In this document: positions 1-5,671 of the stretch, piece by piece
Layout: every line of letters begins with the position of its first letter
Numbering within the stretch: position 1 is the first letter of the stretch
Source of the DNA: Actinomycetota bacterium
GTDB taxonomy: Bacteria; Actinomycetota; Humimicrobiia; Humimicrobiales; Humimicrobiaceae
Direction of reading: 5' to 3'
Assembly (NCBI GenBank): GCA_023379515.1
Contig: JAMCQQ010000149.1
Coordinates: 1-5,993, forward strand
DNA length: 5,993 nt
Position numbers and translations under genes: made by a program
The notes under the pieces: generated by a model
Told to the model about the DNA's origin: nothing
What the model saw: the letters and a program-made list of their open reading frames with translations, nothing else
The model's database searches: none

Positions 1-87
1 ACAAAAGAATTGAGGATGCCACTCGGGAGTATGAAAATCCAGCAATAACCGTGTTTTTGAGTAATAAAAATTCGCTTCCACGTTCAT
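1..87 (-). CDS. Probable glycoside-hydrolase-like protein, N-terminal fragment (truncated by window edge)
   Basis: Only the first 29 codons are inside the window, from ATG at 87-85 to the left edge. The peptide contains LLLDFHTPEWHPQF at residues 14-27. From memory this resembles the first beta-strand of bacterial TIM-barrel glycoside-hydrolase-like proteins, which often begin with an 'xxLDFHT' segment (alpha-amylase/beta-galactosidase-like proteins with a trimerisation domain). That match is recalled, not searched. The gene begins 19 nt after the stop of the GH15-like gene, on the same strand, so it is probably the next cistron of the operon and another sugar-processing enzyme. The start is uncertain: the ribosome-binding site before the ATG is weak (a GGA about 10 nt upstream). 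The frame is open further upstream, with a TTG at 102-100, and a GTG lies at codon 3. A plus-strand frame over the same bases is less convincing. Confidence 0.5.
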   Translation of the reverse strand, partial: MNVEANFYYSKTRLLLDFHTPEWHPQFFC

Positions 88-106
88 ACCCCAAAATTCC
101 AAATAT

Positions 107-2074
107 TTAAGAAAATGTCAAATTTTCTAATCTAATCTCTCCATATTTATCTTTTAATATTGGACTTTCACGATTTATATACCCATTAAATCTAATACCA
201 GCCAAACAAAGTAATGTCCTGACTAGACCCATGGATGAATAGCTGGGCATAGGAAAGCGAGAAAAATGCGTTGGATGGACATTTTCAGCAAGAATTCCTT
301 CAGGCATTGCATTTTTAATCACCCAATTCAAGAATTTGAAGGCTCTGTCATCACCCATCTCTAAATACGCATCTGCTGCCCACAGAGTTACCCCTGGCCA
401 GGGATATTTATCCCAATCCTGCCTCGGGTTATTAAGTTCCTTCTCCCTTCTCCTTAAACCACCAATCTTTTTATGCCACAGACGATTACAGATATTTTCA
501 ACACACTTATAAAACTTACTTTCCACTCTAAAAATAGGAAACCACGAAAAAAGAATAAGAACTGAACCATCAATATAAATGCTATCTGGACTCTCGGTAA
601 AACATTCAATCTCTTGTTTATAACAAAGATCTTTTATGGCTTTTACTATATCCTCGCTGTAATGCCTCCATTGCTCATGTAAAGGAATTTTCCCAAGTGC
701 TTCGGCTATTTGTGAGGCACACAACAAGCCAAAGGCAGATACACCCGAAGTAAAAGTATTCTGTGATAGGTTGTCTTCCCATATAGAATAATCTTGGGCT
801 ATCAGTCCATTTTGACTGATATTCTTAATTATAATTTCAGCACAGTTTTTTATAGTGATCCATCCCTCAGATAGATAATCTTTGTTTTGGGTAAAAATAT
901 AATGGACCCATATCCCAGTTAATATCTCTCCATAGAAATCATGTTCCAATTGAGTCCATTTTGGAACATTGGGATCAACTAGATAGTTAGTGTAGAGACA
1001 ACCATCTTTCCTTCTTTTTAACATAAAACACCAGTCTAAGGCCTTCTGAGCTTCATCAAAGTGTCCTGAATAGTCCATTCCTACTGCATACCATACGTTA
1101 TCCCTCACCCAGGCCATTCGATCATAGTCCCCACAGCCAATGTAGGGAACAGCGCCGTTCTCAGCTTGACACATCTTAGAGACCATTAAATTAACCCGAT
1201 ATAACCAGTCCAACTTTGCGCTCGAAGAATGGAAGGTGATTCCCTCTTTAAACCAGTTTCCCCACCATTTCCGGGTCTGTACAAATAATTCATCAGAATT
1301 TATAGTTATTTGGTTTATGAGCTGTAAAACATCATCTCGAGTTTTTCCAAAAGAGATAAAAAAGTTTACCAATTTAGTTTCAGCTGTTTTAAGACTCAAA
1401 TCTATAGCTAAAGCAAGCTCAACTCTATCTGGATCCTCAATTCTTTTGTCTTCTTCGAAATTACCAATATAAGCATTCTGGTATGCATCACGGGAAATGA
1501 TGTAATCATCTACTTTATTATCACAAGCAATAGCCACATATGGAGCTTCTATGTTCCCATCAAAAATAAAAACATTATTTTTTAATTTCCGTCCTTTTAA
1601 AATTCCTTTCTCATTACAAGTTCGAGGAGCAATAAAAAGAATAATTCTGATATTTTTATCTATTTTAGAAACATTTTTTACCCTTAGCCTTCTAACCCAA
1701 AGATCTTTATTGGGCACACAAAAGTCATATAAAGAAAGGGTGATTGCAGAATCAAAAGCTCCTAAAACATTTAGAAGACTGCCATTCGGTATATACTTAC
1801 GCTTTTTATGAGTTAAGGTACCATCTATTGATCGTGCCATATCCTTACTTTGCAAATCCTGAACCATAAAAAAACATCCATGGCTATACATCCAATTATC
1901 AGATGCAGGGTTTGGCCACCTTATATCATCAACAAACGCGAAAAGCTCAGGATTAGTTGACTGGAGCACGAATATTCTGTTATTGCTTACGATGAGTTTG
2001 TCTTCAATATGTTCTGATAAATCTTCAACTTCTTCATCATATATAAAATTTAATTTATTACTCTTTGAGTGCAC
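107..2074 (-). CDS. GH15-like cytoplasmic alpha-glycosidase (glucoamylase/trehalase family)
   Basis: The 655-residue protein has the layout of bacterial glycoside hydrolase family 15: an N-terminal beta-rich region (about residues 25-265) followed by an alpha/alpha-barrel catalytic region (about 285-630). Visible family-like motifs are YDRMAWVRD (317-325, the substrate-site W-x-R-D segment), QLEHDFYGE (375-383), IWED (431-434) followed by the FTSG segment, and GILAENVHP (593-601). By position, E433 fits the catalytic acid and E597 the catalytic base, so the enzyme looks intact. GH15 members release glucose from alpha-linked glucans, isomalto-oligosaccharides or trehalose by inversion; which substrate applies here cannot be read. 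There is no signal peptide, so it should act on imported sugar in the cytoplasm. The start is GTG at 2074-2072, 17 bp inside the end of the upstream permease gene, with AAAGG about 10 nt before it, which suggests translational coupling. The stop is TAA at 109-107. Confidence 0.82.
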   Translation of the reverse strand: MHSKSNKLNFIYDEEVEDLSEHIEDKLIVSNNRIFVLQSTNPELFAFVDDIRWPNPASDNWMYSHGCFFMVQDLQSKDMARSIDGTLTHKKRKYIPNGSLLNVLGAFDSAITLSLYDFCVPNKDLWVRRLRVKNVSKIDKNIRIILFIAPRTCNEKGILKGRKLKNNVFIFDGNIEAPYVAIACDNKVDDYIISRDAYQNAYIGNFEEDKRIEDPDRVELALAIDLSLKTAETKLVNFFISFGKTRDDVLQLINQITINSDELFVQTRKWWGNWFKEGITFHSSSAKLDWLYRVNLMVSKMCQAENGAVPYIGCGDYDRMAWVRDNVWYAVGMDYSGHFDEAQKALDWCFMLKRRKDGCLYTNYLVDPNVPKWTQLEHDFYGEILTGIWVHYIFTQNKDYLSEGWITIKNCAEIIIKNISQNGLIAQDYSIWEDNLSQNTFTSGVSAFGLLCASQIAEALGKIPLHEQWRHYSEDIVKAIKDLCYKQEIECFTESPDSIYIDGSVLILFSWFPIFRVESKFYKCVENICNRLWHKKIGGLRRREKELNNPRQDWDKYPWPGVTLWAADAYLEMGDDRAFKFLNWVIKNAMPEGILAENVHPTHFSRFPMPSYSSMGLVRTLLCLAGIRFNGYINRESPILKDKYGEIRLENLTFS

Positions 2075-2936
2075 CTGTAGTTAAACCTTTCACCAAATAC
2101 CTCTGGAAAATTAATACCAGAATAATAGGAAAAATTACTGCTATCACCGCAGCTGCAGTGATCTTGCCATATTCAATTGTATATTTGTAAATATAGTCAC
2201 CAAGCAAAACGGGCAGGGTCTTTGCTCTTGTAACAGTAGTTATAGCTAAAGCAAACATAAACTCCCCCATACATAAAATGAAGGATATAACAGCTGTAGC
2301 CACCAAACCAGGTGCCGATACTGGATAAATTACCCTGAATAATGCACCAATCCTTGAGCAACCATCAATTCTGGCTGCATCCTCAAGGTCTTCGGGAATG
2401 GATTGAAAGTAACCATAAAGTATCCAAATGGCAATGGGTAATACCCAAGAAGTATAACCAATGACTAAACCAAGCCAAGTATTTAATAGCTTAAGCTTAG
2501 AATATATTACAAAAAAAGGAATCAAAATTGCTATGGGGGGTAACATCTCGGTTACTAATAGTGATATAAGTATAAAACCTGAACTTTTAAAGCGAAGCCG
2601 AGCAAAAGCGTAGGCAGCCAAGCTTCCAATAATTATTGTAATTAAAGTAGTAACAGCAGCAGCTCTCAAACTATTAAAAAGAGCTTTTCCTATTGTTAAA
2701 CGTCCTGAAAATAAAATATCCCTGTAATTATTCAAAGTTGGTTTAAGTGGAAAAAATACTGGTTTTACCGAGAAGAGATCTAAAGTAGATTGGAAACTGG
2801 TTATAAAAATCCAATAAAAAGGAAATAAGAAAAAAATCATTATCAGTAGTACTAAAATATACAAAGGCAATCTTTTTAAAATTTTTTTTGTTTTCCTTTT
2901 ATAAACCAAAGCTCTATTTACTTCATTTTCAACCAT
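2058..2936 (-). CDS. Sugar ABC transporter permease, MalG/UgpE class (CUT1)
   Basis: This 292-residue inner-membrane protein has about six hydrophobic spans (roughly residues 24-47, 88-111, 119-145, 150-175, 208-232 and 256-278). The cytoplasmic EAA loop that contacts the ATPase is clear: E185-D-A-A-R-I-D-G192, with the following P205 region reading IYPVSAPGL. The C-terminus, QRYLVKGLTTGALKE, is typical of the MalG-type partner in carbohydrate uptake transporter 1 systems. With the MalF-type protein encoded just upstream it should form the heterodimeric channel. The start ATG lies 1 nt after the TGA of that gene, and AGGAGAGG inside the upstream gene's end serves as ribosome-binding site about 11 nt away. 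Its own 3' end overlaps the GH15-like gene by 17 bp. Length is normal for the family. The specific sugar cannot be inferred from a permease alone. Confidence 0.93.
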   Translation of the reverse strand: MVENEVNRALVYKRKTKKILKRLPLYILVLLIMIFFLFPFYWIFITSFQSTLDLFSVKPVFFPLKPTLNNYRDILFSGRLTIGKALFNSLRAAAVTTLITIIIGSLAAYAFARLRFKSSGFILISLLVTEMLPPIAILIPFFVIYSKLKLLNTWLGLVIGYTSWVLPIAIWILYGYFQSIPEDLEDAARIDGCSRIGALFRVIYPVSAPGLVATAVISFILCMGEFMFALAITTVTRAKTLPVLLGDYIYKYTIEYGKITAAAVIAVIFPIILVLIFQRYLVKGLTTGALKE

Positions 2937-2937
2937 A

Positions 2938-3834
2938 TCATCGTTTTCCTCTCCTTAAAATATATATATAAGCAAACGATATGATTAAAGCCATTGTCAT
3001 AATGATATAAGAAATAGCTGAAGAATAATTCAGATGAAAAAATTTAAAAGCATTCATCCAAACAAAATATGTAGCCATCTTTGTAGCACCACCCGGCCCA
3101 CCTTTTGTCAGAATGAATATTAAATCAAATGCATTCAGGGCCGATATTGTCCCCAAAATTGTCACAATGAATATAGGAAATTTTATCAATGGTAAAGTTA
3201 TGCGTCGGAATCTCTGCCAGCTTCCAGCCCCATCTATCATAGCTGCTTCATACAGCTCTCCAGGAATCGTTTGAAGTCCAGCAAGAAGCAATATTACAAA
3301 AAAAGGAGCTCCTTGCCAAACATCAGCAATAATTACCCATGGCATTGCAAATCGCATATCTCCGAGCCACACAATATATTTTTCTATTAAACCAATTTTT
3401 TTAAGCAAATAATTTATGATTCCTATACTAGGATTAAGCATCCATTTCCACATAATACCTGTCACAACTAAAGGTGTTGCCCATGGTAGAATTATTAATG
3501 TTCTAACTAAACCTCTACCGAAAAATTGTTGATGCAAAACTAGGGCCACTATCAAACCCAGGACTAATTTTAAAAAGACTGTACCTAAAGCAAAATATAA
3601 AGTCCGAACTAACGCTCCGCGGAAATAAGGATCAACAAACGCTTTAACGTAATTATTAAAACCTACAAAATATACTTCCCCAGCTGTTCTTATCTCTATA
3701 TTAGTGAAACTGATATAAATTGAATAAATTAATGGATATATGAGTATAACGAATACTAATATTATCGATGGTGTTATTAGGAAATATGCAAGTTTACTTT
3801 CATTTGCTTCGAGGTTAATTTTTGATATTCTCAT
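2938..3834 (-). CDS. Sugar ABC transporter permease, MalF/UgpA class (CUT1)
   Basis: This 298-residue inner-membrane permease has about six hydrophobic spans (roughly residues 15-43, 76-101, 107-131, 163-187, 219-243 and 272-294). The EAA loop for docking the ATPase reads E196-A-A-M-I-D-G202 and ends in LP at 214-215. ILTKGGPGGAT (241-251) is the conserved segment before the last span in UgpA/MalF-type proteins. It lacks the large periplasmic P2 insertion of enterobacterial MalF, as usual for this shorter class. The ATG at 3834 is directly preceded by an in-frame TAA, so the start cannot lie further upstream, yet no clear Shine-Dalgarno is seen before it. It is separated from the binding-protein gene by 105 nt containing a hairpin and is tightly followed (1 nt) by the second permease gene. 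Lower translation than the binding protein is therefore plausible. Confidence 0.93.
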   Translation of the reverse strand: MRISKINLEANESKLAYFLITPSIILVFVILIYPLIYSIYISFTNIEIRTAGEVYFVGFNNYVKAFVDPYFRGALVRTLYFALGTVFLKLVLGLIVALVLHQQFFGRGLVRTLIILPWATPLVVTGIMWKWMLNPSIGIINYLLKKIGLIEKYIVWLGDMRFAMPWVIIADVWQGAPFFVILLLAGLQTIPGELYEAAMIDGAGSWQRFRRITLPLIKFPIFIVTILGTISALNAFDLIFILTKGGPGGATKMATYFVWMNAFKFFHLNYSSAISYIIMTMALIISFAYIYILRRGKR

Positions 3835-3883
3835 TTAACTAAACAAACCAATAAAAATAATACAACTTTGATTATATAAAATA

Positions 3884-3923
3884 AGCCTACTGATACTGAA
3901 AATATCATCAGTTTCAGTAGGCT
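3884..3923 (-). terminator. Hairpin with U-rich tail between binding-protein and permease genes
   Basis: The arms 3884-3899 and 3908-3923 pair over 16 positions with a single T-T mismatch (3894/3913) around an 8-nt loop (3900-3907). The base of the stem contains the GC-rich AGCCTACTGA/TCAGTAGGCT pairing. Read on the minus strand it begins 16 nt after the stop codon of the binding-protein gene and is followed by TATTTTATATAAT, an interrupted T-run. This looks like a leaky intrinsic terminator or a 3'-end-stabilising structure. Either would leave more binding-protein mRNA than permease mRNA, a layout known from other sugar ABC operons such as malE-malF. Sequence after the stem on the plus strand is not T-rich, so it is oriented for the minus-strand transcript. 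Confidence 0.72.
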
Positions 3924-3939
3924 ATAAACACATTATTGT

Positions 3940-5337
3940 TTAGGGTCCTGTCATTCCTTCAACCGTTTCAAAAGTATCAGCTTTTTCTTGAATAATTTTC
4001 AAAGCTTCCTCAATACCTATGTCACCTAAAATTGCTCTCATCATTTGGGCTCCGGCAAATGTGTCCAATTCTTGTGAGCTCTTTACCGGTGGAAATTGGT
4101 CAACCTCAAAGTTGCTCACAAACTGTACTACATCCAAAAATGGGAGTGCTTTCTGGACTTCTGGATCATTCCATTGTTCTTCATATACCGGATCAACAAA
4201 TTCTTCCAAAGATCTTTTTCCAGTGTTTTCCTTTGAAGCTACATATTTGATATAGGCAACGGCCGCATCCACATTTTTTGCATTCTTTGGGATTGCCAGA
4301 AATTCATGGCCGTCCATAGCCGCAGTAAATTCTTTTTCTATGCCTGGGAATGGCATAAAGTCAAGCTTTCCAATGATCTTGGAAGATTCAGGATCAACGA
4401 CATAAGAAACATACATATCCCACATTGTAAGAATTGGTATAGTACCCGAAGCAAACAGCGGTGTAACATCCTGCTGTAGTCCGGTCATGGTATCGGGACT
4501 TACAAGACCATCATCCCATAATTTTTTCATGAACTCCAAGGCTTTAGCGCTCTCCGGTGTATTATACAGGAAATGTACTTTACCATCTTTCCATTCATAC
4601 CTCTCTCCACCTGCCGCCTTCTGCCACTGATGAAATTGAAATGTTACACCAAGTTCTTCCCCCCAAGAGACAATATATGCATACTGATCAATCTCACCAT
4701 CATTATCAGTATCTTTGTTCAACTTGGTTAATGCATCATGGAATTCATCCCATGTCCTAGGCGGATTTTGCGGATCTAAACCTGCTTCCTTAAAGAGGTC
4801 TGCGTTAATAAAGAAGATCTGCCAGCTTGGAAGAAATGGAAACCCATATACGTGATCGGCTCTTGTTCCACTCTTAATCAACGCAGGTGCAACATCCTTA
4901 ATTTCATCTGCCAATAGATCATCCAAGGGGAGCAATAAATTTGCCACTGCACCAAAATCCTGTATCCAACCCTCATTTACGTCCATCACATCCCATACAT
5001 ATTCGCCGGACTGAATATCAATTGGTCCCGATTGGAAATAGACATCCCATCCTACTTCGTTATAGTCAACTTCAACTCCGGTAATTTTACTGAACTCTTC
5101 AGTCTTGGCTTGTAATCCCTTTAAAGCCATATCTGGAGAAACTACCACTTTAATACTTCCTGATAATTTGGGTTGCTCTGTTTCTGGTGGAGTCGTTTCC
5201 TCGGGAACCGATTCTTCTGTAGATGCCACTCCTTCCGTTGAAGGCGCAGCTGCTGGAGCACAGCCGTTTAGTATGAAAGCAAACGTGGCTAGTGACAGTA
5301 ATGCGACAATTAAGACCTTCATTTTCTTTGCCAACAT
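3940..5337 (-). CDS. Sugar ABC transporter substrate-binding lipoprotein (extracellular solute-binding family 1)
   Basis: The 465-residue protein opens with a lipoprotein signal: positively charged start (K4, K5, K7), hydrophobic stretch (8-23) and lipobox LNGC with C26 as the lipidated residue. A low-complexity A/P/T/E linker (27-57) tethers the domain to the membrane. The mature part has features of family-1 sugar-binding proteins: LSGSIKVVVSP near its start (58-68), YGFPF (164-168), the INADLFKEAGLDP...PRTWDEF segment (177-199), and a C-terminal helix IEEALKIIQ (442-450). A DxDxDGxxD loop (D209, D211, D213, G214, D217) may bind calcium; such loops recur in this family. It should deliver a sugar or oligosaccharide to the MalF/MalG-like pair. 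Start: ATG at 5337, with AAAGGAGGG ending 9 nt upstream. M6 is too far from that site to be the start. The gene is first in its operon, facing away from the MttB-like gene. Ligand unknown. Confidence 0.93.
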   Translation of the reverse strand: MLAKKMKVLIVALLSLATFAFILNGCAPAAAPSTEGVASTEESVPEETTPPETEQPKLSGSIKVVVSPDMALKGLQAKTEEFSKITGVEVDYNEVGWDVYFQSGPIDIQSGEYVWDVMDVNEGWIQDFGAVANLLLPLDDLLADEIKDVAPALIKSGTRADHVYGFPFLPSWQIFFINADLFKEAGLDPQNPPRTWDEFHDALTKLNKDTDNDGEIDQYAYIVSWGEELGVTFQFHQWQKAAGGERYEWKDGKVHFLYNTPESAKALEFMKKLWDDGLVSPDTMTGLQQDVTPLFASGTIPILTMWDMYVSYVVDPESSKIIGKLDFMPFPGIEKEFTAAMDGHEFLAIPKNAKNVDAAVAYIKYVASKENTGKRSLEEFVDPVYEEQWNDPEVQKALPFLDVVQFVSNFEVDQFPPVKSSQELDTFAGAQMMRAILGDIGIEEALKIIQEKADTFETVEGMTGP

Positions 5338-5347
5338 CTCAAAAATC

Positions 5348-5353
5348 CCTCCT
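5348..5353 (-). promoter_or_regulatory. Ribosome-binding site of the binding-protein gene
   Basis: AGGAGG on the minus strand, within AAAGGAGGG (5355-5347), lies 10 nt before the ATG at 5337. It selects this start over the in-frame Met at codon 6. The same AAAGGAGG core recurs about 80 nt further upstream before a short open frame. Confidence 0.85.
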
Positions 5354-5369
5354 TTCTATTTTTAACTAT

Positions 5370-5420
5370 CTATTTTTGAAAACAATGACTTTTACATATA
5401 TCATGCATCATCTGTAACAA
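5370..5420 (-). CDS. Possible 16-residue leader peptide upstream of the binding-protein gene
   Basis: A TTG at 5420-5418 sits 8 nt after a full-strength Shine-Dalgarno and opens a 16-codon frame ending in TAG at 5372-5370. The peptide would read MLQMMHDICKSHCFQK. Its stop lies 32 nt before the ATG of the binding-protein gene and it is not in frame with that gene, so it is not an N-terminal extension. It could be a translated leader that affects expression downstream. Alternatively the frame may be fortuitous and the Shine-Dalgarno may act alone. No terminator-like hairpin follows it, so classical attenuation is not supported. I do not recognise the peptide. Confidence 0.33.
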   Translation of the reverse strand: MLQMMHDICKSHCFQK

Positions 5421-5424
5421 ATAT

Positions 5425-5436
5425 CTCACCTCCTTT
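5425..5436 (-). promoter_or_regulatory. Second, near-perfect Shine-Dalgarno in the 5' leader
   Basis: AAAGGAGGTGAG on the minus strand matches the 16S anti-Shine-Dalgarno over about eleven bases, better than the site actually used by the downstream gene. It lies 88 nt before the ATG of the binding-protein gene. Options are the start signal of a short leader peptide (TTG at 5420) or a ribosome-docking site that protects mRNA 5' ends, as described for STAB-SD elements in Bacillus cry3 transcripts. The sequence alone does not decide between them. Confidence 0.6.
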
Positions 5437-5493
5437 TTGGGTCAGCAAATTTTTGTATAAGATGACTTTCATTCTCACAGCGTTTTTATTGAT

Positions 5494-5499
5494 ATTATA
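5494..5499 (-). promoter_or_regulatory. Candidate -10 box for the ABC transporter operon
   Basis: TATAAT is found on the minus strand at 5499-5494, upstream of the leader Shine-Dalgarno. The candidate -35 regions 17-18 bp further upstream (TTAAGT or TTTAAG) match the TTGACA consensus poorly. If used, transcription would begin near 5487 and give a leader of about 150 nt before the ATG. The region is AT-rich, so chance matches are likely; this is a weak call. Confidence 0.35.
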
Positions 5500-5553
5500 T
5501 GTAATCCCAACATTGAACTTAAAAAACTAGATGTTTTACACTTTTCATATTAT

Positions 5554-5571
5554 ATTAATTAGCTAATTAAT
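5554..5571. promoter_or_regulatory. Perfect 18-bp palindrome, candidate operator
   Basis: ATTAATTAGCTAATTAAT is its own reverse complement, centred between 5562 and 5563. Its symmetry stops exactly at 5554 and 5571. It sits upstream of the candidate -10 boxes of both divergent genes: about 17 bp before the plus-strand TATAAT and about 55 bp before the minus-strand one. This position suits a dimeric repressor or activator acting on both units. The protein that would bind is unknown. Because the region is AT-rich, a chance palindrome is possible. Confidence 0.45.
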
Positions 5572-5587
5572 TACTTATAGTACTTAA

Positions 5588-5593
5588 TATAAT
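5588..5593 (+). promoter_or_regulatory. Candidate -10 box for the MttB-like gene
   Basis: TATAAT on the plus strand, with no convincing -35 (nearest AT-rich candidates TAATTA with 18-bp or TTAATT with 15-bp spacing overlap the palindrome). Use of this box would place the transcript start near 5600, about 70 nt before the GTG. A chance match in AT-rich DNA is quite possible. Confidence 0.28.
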
Positions 5594-5607
5594 TGATTAA
5601 ATTGCAG

Positions 5608-5630
5608 TAGTCAAGTGATTTATATGACTA
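5608..5630. repeat. Short inverted repeat TAGTCA-N11-TGACTA
   Basis: Two 6-bp arms (5608-5613 and 5625-5630) are exact reverse complements around an 11-bp spacer. They lie between the candidate -10 box and the start of the MttB-like gene. Another TGAC copy in the same orientation follows at 5642-5645, 17 bp after the second. This could be a regulator site within the 5' untranslated region, but arms this short arise by chance. Confidence 0.25.
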
Positions 5631-5659
5631 GAAATTACACATGACAACTATATTTAATT

Positions 5660-5665
5660 GGAGGT
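5660..5665 (+). promoter_or_regulatory. Ribosome-binding site selecting the GTG start of the MttB-like gene
   Basis: GGAGGT lies 6 nt before GTG at 5672 and 15 nt before the in-frame ATG at 5681. The spacing favours the GTG as the true start. Confidence 0.8.
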
Positions 5666-5671
5666 AAAACA

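Larger units (their letters stand above)
5338..5671. other. 334-bp divergent intergenic control region
   Basis: This AT-rich stretch separates the minus-strand ABC/GH operon from the plus-strand MttB-like gene and must hold the promoters of both. Elements seen from left to right are: the binding-protein ribosome-binding site, a 16-codon open frame with its own strong Shine-Dalgarno, a minus-strand TATAAT (5499-5494), a perfect 18-bp palindrome (5554-5571), a plus-strand TATAAT (5588-5593), a TAGTCA/TGACTA inverted repeat (5608-5630) and the MttB-like gene's ribosome-binding site. No regulator gene, RNA gene or recognisable riboswitch was found in it. Confidence 0.8.

Noticed and set aside
3..110. 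Plus-strand open frame of 35 codons ending in TAA that overlaps the GH15-like stop, as if a convergent gene ended there
   Set aside because: It competes with the minus-strand frame over the same bases, which has a recognisable LDFHT-type segment and fits the operon direction. The plus-strand peptide resembles nothing I know.
1236..1811. Plus-strand open frames of 78 and 86 codons within the GH15-like gene
   Set aside because: They lie antisense inside a gene with clear family motifs, have no family resemblance and no convincing ribosome-binding sites.
3871..3876. Minus-strand TATAAT before the first permease gene, as an internal promoter
   Set aside because: The -35 position falls inside the hairpin arm and reads TCAGTA, a poor match; the box is more simply part of the AT-rich tail after the hairpin.
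4019..4760. Three plus-strand open frames of 67-78 codons antisense to the binding-protein gene
   Set aside because: They overlap a well-supported lipoprotein gene, show low-complexity or unrecognisable sequence, and look like by-products of its codon use.
5105..5365. Plus-strand open frame of 86 codons antisense to the signal peptide and linker of the binding protein
   Set aside because: Its Gly/Ser/Ala/Val-rich content mirrors the repetitive linker codons on the other strand; no independent support.
5338..5671. Riboswitch or cobalamin-responsive element in the divergent region
   Set aside because: I found no B12-box-like conserved segment and no long paired stems apart from the 18-bp palindrome.
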